From Carnegiea gigantea (taxonomy: Eukaryota; Streptophyta; Magnoliopsida; Caryophyllales; Cactaceae): a stretch of 64,000 bases of DNA. Shown here one piece after another: positions 50,296-60,162 of the stretch. Under the pieces are notes generated by a model. That model was not told where the DNA came from. It ran no database searches and worked only from the letters and a program-made list of their open reading frames with translations. The translations under genes were made by a program, and so were the position numbers. Position 1 is the first letter of the stretch. Every line of letters begins with the position of its first letter. The stretch covers positions 67,001 to 131,000 of the forward strand of contig JAKOGI010000007.1 of the NCBI GenBank assembly GCA_029747015.1, given 5' to 3'.

Positions 50296-51040
50296 TGTTG
50301 GAAAAATTAGGTGCAATGACTGAAAAGCACAGGGTTGGTTAAACCGAGTCGTGGTAGAGAACCACTGCCTTGAAAGCGATTACGACTCGACTAGGGTGCA
50401 AATCGTATTAGCCGGTCGCTCCTCAAGGTTAACTTAGTAACTCTCAGACGCGTGCACTTCACGGCTAAGAGGTTGAGGTATGCAATGTTAATGCACAGAA
50501 ACGTAGCAAGGAGGAAGACAGAAGAGAAGAGGGAAGAAGTGGATGGTTTCCTGTGTGTTCCCAATGCACAGGGGAGCCACGTATTTATATTAAGATAATA
50601 GCTATTGAATGGCTTAAGAAAAACAGGAAAACAGCAGCAGTTACGGCAACAGCAATGATGGAGGCAGAAGATCAGGCAGAAGAAAAGCAGCTTATAGAAA
50701 ACTGCAATTGAAATTAAGGAGAGAGTGGATTATCAGGAGGACCATAATAAACGGAGGCGAGAATCGTGGACGCAATCCGTTGTACAAAAGAATAAAACGG
50801 ATTTTTCCAAAAACAATCGACCCGCGCGCGCGCCCGGCCCGGCACGGCGGGCGGCGGCGGCGCGCGCGCGTGTGTGGTTTCCCAGTGGCCCCCTCATACC
50901 CTTAAAACATGCCTTGATCTTATTCAACTGGGATAAGGAGGAGTAGGAGTATAAGAACCCTTTTCTCCTTCTTTCCAAGTTCTATATGGGACAAGAAGAA
51001 ATAGAGAAGGAAAAGTAGCTTGTTGCCATTACTTCCAACA
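50296..51040 (-). repeat. 5' LTR of copia B
   Basis: 745 bp. On the minus strand it has a TATA-like tataaata (50589-50582) that would place the RNA start near 50555, making R plus U5 about 260 nt. It contains a G+C-only inverted stretch at about 50821-50872. Confidence 0.93.
50582..50589 (-). promoter_or_regulatory. TATA-like box in copia B 5' LTR
   Basis: tataaata on the minus strand, followed about 10 bases later by cgtggctcccc. Position within the LTR fits the U3/R boundary. The transcription start itself is inferred. Confidence 0.5.
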
Positions 51041-51045
51041 ATTCT

Positions 51046-51440
51046 ATGACATAATTTGCTCTTCCTCTTCTCTCTCTCTCTTCTATTTGTCAAAATGCTT
51101 TTGTGGAGAAGGGTTTGTTTGAATGATTTTGACGAAAGAGGTAGACATATTAGCGTACGTGGGAGATGAGAATCCATATAACTGCAATAGTGATGCAACT
51201 ACCCTCATATGAAACAATAATATTTTAATGTAGATTAAAGAGGAGAGAGAAGGAAGGGCAGATGTGGGCGTGGGCTACGGTAAACTACAACTCCCGACAA
51301 CTGCCTTCCGTTTGACAAAGTCGCCCCAAGTAGTTAGCAGTCATATTAGCCTCTTGTATTGGATTTCAAGAGAATAAGTTTTACAGTGAGGGTGTCAATG
51401 GTAAATCGAAAGTTATACATTCATTGGAGGCTTGACTTAT
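51046..51440. other. spacer, no gene recognised
   Basis: Host-side flank of copia B, with a ctcttcctctt pyrimidine stretch near 51060-51085. Nothing coding recognised. Confidence 0.4.
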
Positions 51441-51449
51441 AATATAACA

Positions 51450-51580
51450 CGCACACGCACACGCACGGACACACATTTATATATGTATGTATGTATGTTT
51501 TGTGTGTGTGTGTGTGTGTGTGTGTGTCAGTGTGTACATATATGTGTGTGTGTGTGTGTGTGTTTGTGTGTGTACATGCA
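51450..51580. repeat. (AC)n/(TG)n microsatellite cluster
   Basis: Arrays of cacgca, tatg and tg dinucleotides in succession at 51450-51570, ending just before RTE-derived sequence. Confidence 0.85.
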
Positions 51581-51589
51581 TACACATGC

Positions 51590-52232
51590 ACAACTATATA
51601 TGTGTGGGGATGGGGAGGGGCACATGAGACTAAATAAGATTAGAAATGTGGTGATTAGAAATAAAGTATGAGTGACATCCACAAAGGATAAGATAAGATA
51701 GACTAAACGAAGCTGGTTCGGCCATGTACGAATGAGGAGTACAGATGCACCAGTTTGAAAGTACGAGGGGATTGTTCTTATGGAATATAGAAGGAATCGG
51801 GATAGACATGGGAAGAGTTAGAATGAAGAGATTAGACGCGATTTGACGGCTTTCGGACTAACGGCGGACATGACTCATGATGAGAAGTTGTGAAGGTCTA
51901 AGATGAAGGTTGTAGATTTTAGGTAACGCAATGCTGGCCCTTCCCTTAAATTTGTCGATGTGCGGATCTGGTTATCACATTTATTGCATTAACAGTACTT
52001 GTGCAAGTTATTGTTTTTGTCGTACTGCCCTCTATTAGTTATGTTTTGTCACGGCTTGCTGGTTCTTCTTGTTTCCCTTCATTTTGTATCGACTCTAAAT
52101 ATTTTCTCAAATTTTTTGTAGGTTTATTGTAATCGGACTTTTTGTAGGTAATGATACCTGTAAAATTAAGACACTTACATCCGGATATCACCATCCTATA
52201 TAAACAGGACCCACACTAGTTGTTGCTGCTGC
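51590..52232 (+). mobile_element. RTE-clade LINE fragment
   Basis: The translation contains RLNKIRNVVIRNKV and, after a stop, WFGHVRMRSTDAPV, matching the same C-terminal reverse-transcriptase region as the element at 1-598. It is followed by a 3' region and the terminal word aacaggacccacactagttg with an imperfect gttgctgct tail. The frame is broken by several stops. Microsatellites directly abut both ends. Confidence 0.7.
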
Positions 52233-52435
52233 TCTATGTGTGTGTGTGTGTATATATATAGATACACACACACACACACACACACATACATAGACATATA
52301 TGTATGTATGTGTGTGTCAACACACACACACACACACACATATGTATGCATGTGTATATGCGCCCCCCTATACACACACACAGAGATTGTATGTATGTAT
52401 GTATATATGTGTGTGTATGTGTATATATATAGTGG
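52233..52435. repeat. compound (TG)n/(CA)n microsatellite with inverted arrangement
   Basis: TG arrays are followed by tatatatagata and CA arrays, repeated three times. Adjacent TG and CA arrays are self-complementary and could fold. Confidence 0.85.
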
Positions 52436-55400
52436 GCGCCCGCGTGTGCTCATATGTATATGTACTCTCAAGCCTGAAAAGTAGGGACACTAACTTGGAA
52501 TTGGCGTATACGCTTGTATGAGTGATTGTATTAGTAGTATTTGTCGTTAGAGGTGAGCCAAAAAATTGGCTACTCGATTCTGGACCCATAATCAGTTTGG
52601 ACTCGACGAGCATGGATCCGGACCTGATCAGACAGGTTCCAGGACCGGTTTCAAAATTTAGAACCTGGTTATAGTTGGATTCGGTATCAAGTCCTCAAAT
52701 TTTGGACTTGAACCCAGACCTAATACCTGGTACTTAGTTAAAATTTAAAGAGTTTTGATAAAAAAATTATAAAAAGTAAATCTTTATTCCTCAAGTGATA
52801 TATCTTTTATATCGAGACGCAACTTTCAATTACTCAATTTAACCCTTTGTCCTGTTTACTTTCAATTTATTACCGTTACTTTTTATATATCTCGACCGCC
52901 ATGAATTTCTTCGTTCAAGGTTTAGTTTTTCTCATCATGAGCCATGTTGCTTATTATGTATTTGTTTTTATATTATTTTGATAGTTTTTCTCTCTCTTTC
53001 TATATTTCAGGTGGATTAAAATAATTTTTAGGTTTTTCGTTCATTTTGTAATCTTCATTTGTGATTTTCTGATTAACATTGTTTCTAATTTTTTAAGTTT
53101 ATTTTAAAGTACATGAATCTTCTTTACTGCTTAATTTGTATTTGATTTAGCCTTATAGTTTAGTTTATAGGAATTTTGCTTTAGATATGAATTCTCAACT
53201 TCCTTAAATCCATGTCTTTCCCTATTTTTCTAGGGGAAAATGAGAAAAAAATAAAAAATATTACTTAGAAATTAGGTACTCAGAATTAGATCCCGTCTCG
53301 ACCAGGTTCAGATCCGGATTAGGGACTCGTTCCAAATCTTAGGACCCGATTTTAACCGGGTATGGTTCCGGTTCCTAAAAATCCATCCGTGTATCCAATT
53401 ATTATTGTTGTAAGAGTATATAATCGCACAAGTCATACAAGTATGCACATTTTAAAACTTGAGGAAATTTCATTTGGTGGCCTTTACTTTAGCCGTTTTC
53501 ATTTGATCTGATCTTTAAAATCATAATTCAAGGGATACCCTTTGCATCCATATTTACACATTTGTTACTGACACCGCTAAGCTTTAAACAAAAATATCGA
53601 GATACCTATAACTTTTTCACCTTCTACTTATATCACTACCGTTTTTAATGTTTTTAAAATTCAAATCGCAACTGCTTTTGCCTTACCTAAATCAATATCT
53701 CCTAATTGAATTGAGCATGTTAATAGCTCATTCTTCAATTCGCTAATATTCTTGAGTTTAATCCCATCTTTGATGTGATTATCTCCTGTTTTTTTGGGGG
53801 GGGGGGGGGGGGCGTCTCAAGAACATCCACAAATCAAGAGTCAAATCATGGAGGGAGAAAGATACCAAGTCGCCATGCACCAACAATATATCTTTACACG
53901 TACATTATACAATTATATACATACACATTTTATTCTACTAGTGGAAGGAACCGTGCAAAATTACACGGTCTTATTTCCCTTTCTTTTTATAATTAGATAA
54001 TTTAAGTTATATTGGCATTATTTTTAATTTTAAATGAATGTGTAATTAATATTCACAGTCTAAGTGATTAATGAATAAACCGTAAGCTAATAATCTATTA
54101 TTTCCACCCATTAAATTTAGCATACAGTAGCTAATATCTCAATTTTATATTTACCTATTTCATCAAAAAGAACGCAAAATAAAATCTAAAGGGGTAATGT
54201 TCTTCATCTAAATAACAATGTTAAATTTCCATTTAAGCTATCTCATGGTTGCGCAAGATTATTATTTTTTAGTTAGGTTCTTTTAAGGTCTAGCATATAT
54301 AGTATTTTCTCGGACCTGTGTGAATGCGGGATGCTTGTGCACCAGACTGCCCTTTTTTAATCTCATCCATGATTGAGTTAGAATATGGACACAGGATTTT
54401 ACCTCACAGTGTAGCTTTAGTTACACTCATTTGATTTATATTTGGTACATAATAAATTAAATATATTACTCAGAAGATATTATGTGAATATGCTTCCTAG
54501 CTTACATTTGTTATTTGTATTACCAATAAGATTTTAGCATAACGGTAAGAACTAATAACTTAATCGCATGAATAGGTTTGAAAATTAATTTTGCTTCACT
54601 CTTCAATTATATTGTACGTCATTTCATTTCTTTTTTCATATGTATACTATACTATCTTTATTAAATTGTGAACATAATAGCTGCCTATGCAAGTACAGTG
54701 TGCTCTTAATTAATTGACTGTAATATATGTAATCTCTATGTTCTCTTCTTTTTCAGGAAGAGGTTTCTAAATTCTAAGCAGGGAAAGATAAATTTAAAAT
54801 TTATGGTTGAGGAAACTAGAGCGTAATAAATTTAAACTTATAAAAGGGGTAAAATATTAAAGTCCATTAAAATTGGATGATAAAATAAAGAAAAAAATTA
54901 AAGAGAAAAAAAGGTTAAACAAAAGTGAAAATGAGTAACATATCCGAAATGAGTAAAACAGGTGATATGCAAAAGTGCGTAGATCACGATTCACGAACTT
55001 GAGGCAAGGGGAAATAGTTTGACTCATTGAGTAGATGGGGGGGTGTTGCAGAGCCAGGTTTTGAGCCATTGACCTTTCCTCGGGCCAAGCCTAAAAATGT
55101 AGCTTCTTGTCTGGGGCACCGGTTCATCCATGCAATTACAATACATTATGCATGCCCCACCAGAATTAATTCATCTAATTAAACAACTGCTTTGCATACA
55201 AGTGAGACAAATTTTACATCGCTTCCGAATCAAGCAGACGCTTGGCAGGTTCCGGAATTGCGCTCGTTCGCTATACGTAGAAGAGAAACATACCCTTAAT
55301 TTGTGATCAAAAGCCCTATGATTTTTTTAATATTCTTAATTTAGTTTATTATAATTAAGCTAATTAAATTACTAAGGATGATGACATATACTTTAGAGCA

Positions 55401-55494
55401 AGACACTTCTGAAGTATATTGCATTGATCATCAAACATATTAAATGATTCAAAAATTCACAAACTTTTTAATAGGTAGACTTTAATTATAAATT
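52436..55494. other. intergenic region, no gene recognised
   Basis: AT-rich. The parts at about 52545-52735 and 53270-53400 are built of gaccagg/ggttcc/ggatccgg words in roughly inverted order around an AT-rich core, and may be the ends of one non-autonomous repeat. A G-run of about 16 lies at 53796-53812. No coding sequence recognised. Confidence 0.4.
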
Positions 55495-55640
55495 GTAAAG
55501 TTCTAGTATTCTTGGATTCAACATCTCTACGGGCAAGGATGCTGGTAGAGGTAAGTTATCTACATTTATATCTCCCCATGCCCTGCGAAAGCGGAACTCA
55601 TATTGGGAGGTGGTGTTGTTGTTGTAAAGCTCTAGCATTC
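55495..55640 (+). mobile_element. 112-bp RTE 3'-tail insertion with about 17-bp target duplication
   Basis: The insert at 55512-55623 has the RTE terminal words ctacgggcaaggatgc and tgcgaaagcggaact plus a (GTT)n tail. Flanks gtaaagttctagtattc (55495-55511) and gtaaagctctagcattc (55624-55640) are a target duplication with two mismatches. This is a 5'-truncated LINE copy. Confidence 0.8.
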
Positions 55641-55708
55641 GTCGCCTATGTCAACAGGTACAAATTGACATATTATTCGGATCAACTCTATCTGTGAAGA
55701 CGTATCAC

Positions 55709-56453
55709 ATATGTAATTAGGGATTGCAATGGGATGGAAAATCCTCGCCCCCGTCGTGGCGCCGCCCCGCATTGGGAAAAATTTCCATCCCCAATGGGGA
55801 TGGGGACGAGAATAGGGACACAAATAAATCCTGGAGCAGGGATGTGGACAGGGATGGGGCGAAAATTTATCCCATTCCCGTCCCCCTTCCCCGCTTGGGG
55901 GAATACCCCCTTCTCCATTCTTGTTTTCCTATCCCCGGTTGGGGAAAATCCTTATCCCTGTCCTCGTATATTAATTTAAAATTACATGTGAGTCATTTAT
56001 TTGAACATAATACTAATGTTATATCGGTAAATTAAGTTGAAAAAATCCTAGATTGTATGAATTTATTTTGTATAATTTGTGCATTTGTTAGACTTATATT
56101 GTATGGACTTATTAAACTTTAATTTAGATTAGATTAAACTTTAATGAAGTTTGTTAGACTTATGTTGCATGTAACATACAAGAGCTTACTATACAATTAA
56201 TTGGAGCTAGGGTTTAGGGATGGCAAGTCGGGTTTTCATCCAAGACTTATAATATAGCTATCACAAAGAAGGAGGAAAAATGGTGGGTAAAAATCCCCGT
56301 TAGGGCCCATTGAGGATTAGATCCCCAATAGAGATGGGGATGGGGGAGAATTTCTTTCTCGCAACGGGGAATGGGGCAGGGATCTTAGCAGGGACGGAGA
56401 CGGAAAATATGCCCCGTCTCCAACCCGTCCCGTTGCCATCCCTATATGTAATT
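55709..56453. mobile_element. MULE-type non-autonomous TIR element, 725 bp
   Basis: The element at 55719-56443 starts AGGGATTGCAATGGG and ends CCCGTTGCCATCCCT, giving imperfect terminal inverted repeats. Flanks are the perfect 10-bp direct repeat atatgtaatt (55709-55718 and 56444-56453). A 9-11 bp duplication is typical of Mutator-like elements. Subterminal regions are GC-rich with repeated ggggatgggga words, the centre is AT-rich, and no transposase is encoded. Confidence 0.78.
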
Positions 56454-56875
56454 TAATAATTTTTTAATTGTTAAAAAAATATGCATAAAAGATAATTCTG
56501 ATTGCATAACTCATAAGGCGTATTATATGCAATGGCCCCTGCTGGCCCTGGTCTCCTTTTTTTTTTTTCTTTTTTTTTCCCCTGCCCTTTCTATGCTCAG
56601 TAGTGGAAATGCTTTTGCACTGAAAGGGCCATGCAGGTTCTGTTCTTACTCACGCCCACCATCATTGCTTTAAACTTCTTGGGCCTACCTACTAAGTTTA
56701 GTAAAAGAGGCCTTCTTCTTTTTGATACAAAGAGAGGCCTGTTTTACCTGCAGGTAAAAACACCAGTAAACAGCTAGGTGAAGTGGAAAAGGGCAGGGGG
56801 ACGATGAACGAGACCAAATTGAGAGCACGAGGCCCAATGAAAGCCGAAGAAGAAAGGTGGAGGAACAACGACTGG

Positions 56876-57319
56876 CTCACGGGTAGGGTAGATAACATGT
56901 CTGGGTATCTATTAAATCAAACGAATTGATCCGATTAAAATAGGACGAGATTAATAATAGGTTAACTCATTAAAGCTTATTTATGGGTCAGAACGGGTCG
57001 GCTCATTAACGATTTGTTTAATGATATATTACTTTTTCAACCTATTTGTCACACTAATTTACATATTGCAATTAGTTAAACTTATTACCAACGCAATACA
57101 TAATAATAATGATTATGCATAGTTTTCCTGTACAAGTTTGTTCTATTTTAAAATGAGCCAAAAACGGATCATCAATGGACCAACTGACCCATTTACTTAC
57201 ATAAAAGGCATGGCCCGACCCAAATCATTAATGGGCCAACCTTGACCCAACCTAACTCACTTAGTAAACGGACCGACATTAGCCCGACTGACCAGTCCAT
57301 TACCAACCCTACTCACGGG
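56876..57319. mobile_element. hAT-type MITE, 428 bp
   Basis: The element at 56884-57311 starts TAGGGTAGATAACATG and ends CCATTACCAACCCTA (imperfect inverted repeats). It is flanked by the perfect 8-bp duplication ctcacggg (56876-56883 and 57312-57319). Its interior has gggtcagaacgggtc and actgacccattt words like those of the MITE at 17850-18077, suggesting related families. Confidence 0.8.
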
Positions 57320-58417
57320 ATTTGGGCATAGCATAATCATATCTGTAAACTTCCAATGACATTTATTTATCCATATATGTATGGTGATGGAGTGCCGTGT
57401 AGAGTTGTCTAACATGTCAGGTTGGATTGAGTTCATGTTTGTGTCATACTGAAACGAGTTAAGAAATCATCGTACTTGAACATAACCCGTTTATTAAATA
57501 AGTTAAAAGTCTTGATCTATACTCGTTTGTTTTTTAAACGAGTTGACCTGAAAGTTGCTCATTAACCTGTTTAACATAAACGGGTCAGATTTAGATTATC
57601 CGATTATCCATTTACTTAACATTTTGAGTAAAATATAGTTATCAAGTATTATAAATCAATCTTTTAAATACGATATATTATTATAATGTAATTGTTGTCC
57701 ATGATCTACAAGAGCCATAATCCAATCTCGGAACAAAGATCAACAAACTCCATGCTTTCACATTTTCCCAAGAAATTTTACATAAAATTGGTCAATTTAT
57801 TTAAGCCATTTATTTAAGTTATTAAATAGATATTCTTTTTATATCAAAATTCTCAATTTGTACTCAATTTAATTAATTAAATAAATTAAATATATCAATA
57901 CATTTAATCTGATTTAAAAATCTTTACCTAGGCCTAATTAATTTTGTATTTGGTTCATAGCAATAATGTATCTGATTAACTTTTGATAGTTTTAAATTGG
58001 CGTGTGACAGATTGAGTACATGCACGACTGTGGAGCTAAGCGGTTATCGGCTGACCCCCATGCTTCCTCATCACATTGACGACGTACGTGGTGATAAACT
58101 ACGAAAGACAGCTGCATCATTGAAGACGCGTGTCAAGTTGATGGAACTATATAATGCCATAGTTACAGATGATGTCCAACCTCTGCTCAGACAACACTAT
58201 CCGTGTATCTACGGAAACGGGATCTTTATCTGGCTACCTAACGCAGTTACCAACGTACTAGTGCTATTTGCTTTCCGCATTTCATTGGTGTGGCAAACAG
58301 AGAGCAAGTGAGCAACTTAGCCTACAAATTAAAGCGACGACTTCCCATATCTTCATCTAATCATCTATCCCATAGTCCTATATATTAGCTGCTTTAGCCT
58401 TTACGTGACAAATTAAC
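57320..58417. other. region upstream of the small three-exon gene
   Basis: 57390-57610 again carries cgagttgac/aacgggtcag words of MITE type. An open frame at 57997-58311 (104 codons, no ATG at its start) is more GC-rich than its surroundings but has no family I recognise. It also contains an acgtacgtgg word. I do not call it a gene. Confidence 0.4.
58379..58388 (+). promoter_or_regulatory. possible TATA box
   Basis: tatatattag lies about 35 bases before the ATG of the small gene at 58418. If it acts as a TATA box the 5' UTR would be very short, so this is tentative. Confidence 0.3.
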
Positions 58418-59061
58418 ATGGCCGTCACGCAGGAGCCTATTCTTTCCAGACTTGATCGTCTTGACAATCTGGTATATTTATGTTTTGCATTGATATATAT
58501 AGTAGTAGCTAAGACAGTGTGATGTAATGGGTGGTAATTTTTGGGAGTGAAAATTGTGTGCAGATGAAACATTTGGAGAAGATGAAAATAAGGTCAAACA
58601 GAGGCAGGAGCTCGTCTCCCACTCCATCGACCCCGTCAAGTGGTACGGGCACCACTACAAGCGAAGGCCTTGGTTCCTTCCTCGATTTCTCTCCGAGGAG
58701 CAGGGATCAATCCAAGCATCCCTGTCGTCCCATTGACGACGTCATCGTAGAGACTGAATACAAAGGTACCCTCCTAGATAGGGTTGAGCGCATGGAAGAC
58801 CGTCTTTTCACGGTAAATACCTACTCTGAAATTGGAAGTCAACATAGATTTGGTACTCTCAGTCTATGCGCTAATAACAGAGCGGGCCAGCTGTGTTTGC
58901 AGCTAGAAGAAGCGATGGAAACAGAGAAGCAGGATTTGAGAGGAGACGACAAGACTCCCCACGGCCACAACCATAAGAAGAAGAAAGGGTTGAAGCAATT
59001 TGTCAAATCATGTGTCAAAGGCAAAGACAAAGGCAATCCGGGCAACAAGCTACACTGCTGA
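58418..59061 (+). CDS. small plant-specific protein of unknown function (3 exons, 157 aa)
   Basis: Coding exons are 58418-58471, 58564-58812 and 58891-59061, with GT-AG introns of 92 and 78 bp, all in phase 0. The ATG opens MAVTQEPILSRLDRLDNL. It is followed by a basic, Ser/Pro-rich stretch (SSSPTPSTPSSGT), then FSPRSRDQ, CRPIDDVIVETEYKGTLLDRVERMEDR, LCLQLEEAMETEK, and a Lys-rich end GLKQFVKSCVKG. I recognise this layout from uncharacterised plant proteins with conserved CRPID, ETE-KGTL, LCLQLEEE and LKQLVKSCVKG blocks; no molecular function is known to me. The helix around DRVERMEDR-LCLQLEEAM suggests a short coiled coil. The 78-bp second intron has no in-frame stop. It converges with the LEA-2 gene downstream. 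Confidence 0.75.
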
Positions 59062-60162
59062 TAAATGTCAAGTCAACGTTAGTTTATGTTCTTTTTTGGA
59101 TGTCTTTACTTCAATGTATGAGGGCCGAAGTTATTCTAGTTTCGGTGAGCTTTCCACTTGTATACCTAGTAATAATAAACAACGAATAGAAACTTTGTTC
59201 ATACCAGCCCAAAATTGATTAGGCCTAAAGTTACGTAAATGTTTTGTTCCATCATAGGTAAGCTTTGTTCCATCATAGGTAAGAAGCTTACCTTCCCGTC
59301 TATTCACGGGAATGCCTCGATCTAGGTTGGAGTATTTGTTCCATCATAAGTAAGACATATTTAGATTTAACAGTGAATGGTGATAATAAAAGAAGTTTGT
59401 ATTATCAATATATCTTTAGGATCGGATTAATGCTATGTGTTACGTTGGATAATTTTTGGATAGTTTTTGTGTCTCTTATAGGAAGATCATTATTGTTTTT
59501 GGACAGGAATTTTGTGAGTCTTATAGAAAGACCATTATTGTTTTTGAACCGAATATTATGTTATTTTAAATAACCCTTGGCTATTCCAAAGGGTGGGACT
59601 AACACTGCGGACTACAAGAATACTACATATTCACATGTAATTTTATAATTGAGATTCTGAATAATGTAGTATTCATTTATGTAAGCTTATAATTGAGATT
59701 TTGAATAAAAAGATGATTTTGAATAATGTAGTATTCATATGTAAGCTAATAATTGAGATTCTGAATAAAAAGGTGATTTTATATAGTTTGCTATTGGTGA
59801 GTATTCAATCACAAAATTGAAGGCATTTATATGATATATATTCAATCACACTATTTCTTTTCAATTGGAGGCATATATATGATATATATTTTTGAGCTGA
59901 CGCATTTATCATTTTCTAGCTTTAATCGGTAAATTTAATTTATAGATATAAATTTTAAATCATATTTAGCGATGATAATCATACAGTAAAAGCATTGTTT
60001 AGTATGACATTTGACTTATATTAAGGAAAAACAAAGGATGATCTTAAAACAATAAAGAAGAATGGAGCAAGTTAAGAGAGAACGCAGTTTAGCATCGTAG
60101 ATGCATTACAAATAGATAGGTTGACAAATACATGGCTTAATTATATGGATGAAAGAAAGGGA
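59062..60162. other. convergent intergenic region with short tandem repeats
   Basis: This lies between two genes pointing at each other. It contains a direct repeat of tttgttccatcataggtaag (59244-59285, partly again near 59336), a repeat of ttatagaaagaccattattg type (59475-59550), and two to three copies of a unit with aattgagattctgaata and aatgtagtattcat (59640-59785). Confidence 0.6.

Larger units (their letters stand above)
44800..51040 (-). mobile_element. Ty1/copia retrotransposon B (Ivana/Oryco-like, tentative)
   Basis: Direct repeats 44800-45547 (748 bp) and 50296-51040 (745 bp) start TGTTG and end CCAACA. They are flanked by the perfect 5-bp target duplication attct (44795-44799 and 51041-51045). 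On the minus strand the internal region holds one full-length gag-pol frame in copia order: gag, protease, integrase, reverse transcriptase, RNase H. By eye about 30 positions differ between the LTRs (near 4 percent), mostly transitions, so it is younger than copia A. Four stops and a damaged protease motif make it non-autonomous. The clade assignment rests on the RNase H region ([29 protein letters not shown]) and is tentative. Confidence 0.93.

Noticed and set aside
51432..52613. Cys/Val- and Thr/His-rich ORFs
   Set aside because: Translations of TG/CA microsatellites.
55688..56035. Overlapping Pro/Gly-rich ORFs on both strands
   Set aside because: They are translations of the GC-rich subterminal repeats of the MULE-like element.
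57997..58311. 104-codon open frame upstream of the small gene
   Set aside because: It has no ATG start, no recognisable motif and no splice partner; better treated as promoter-side DNA.
59640..59790. CRISPR-like spacing of short repeats
   Set aside because: Two to three imperfect units with unequal spacing in a plant nuclear context; an ordinary tandem duplication.
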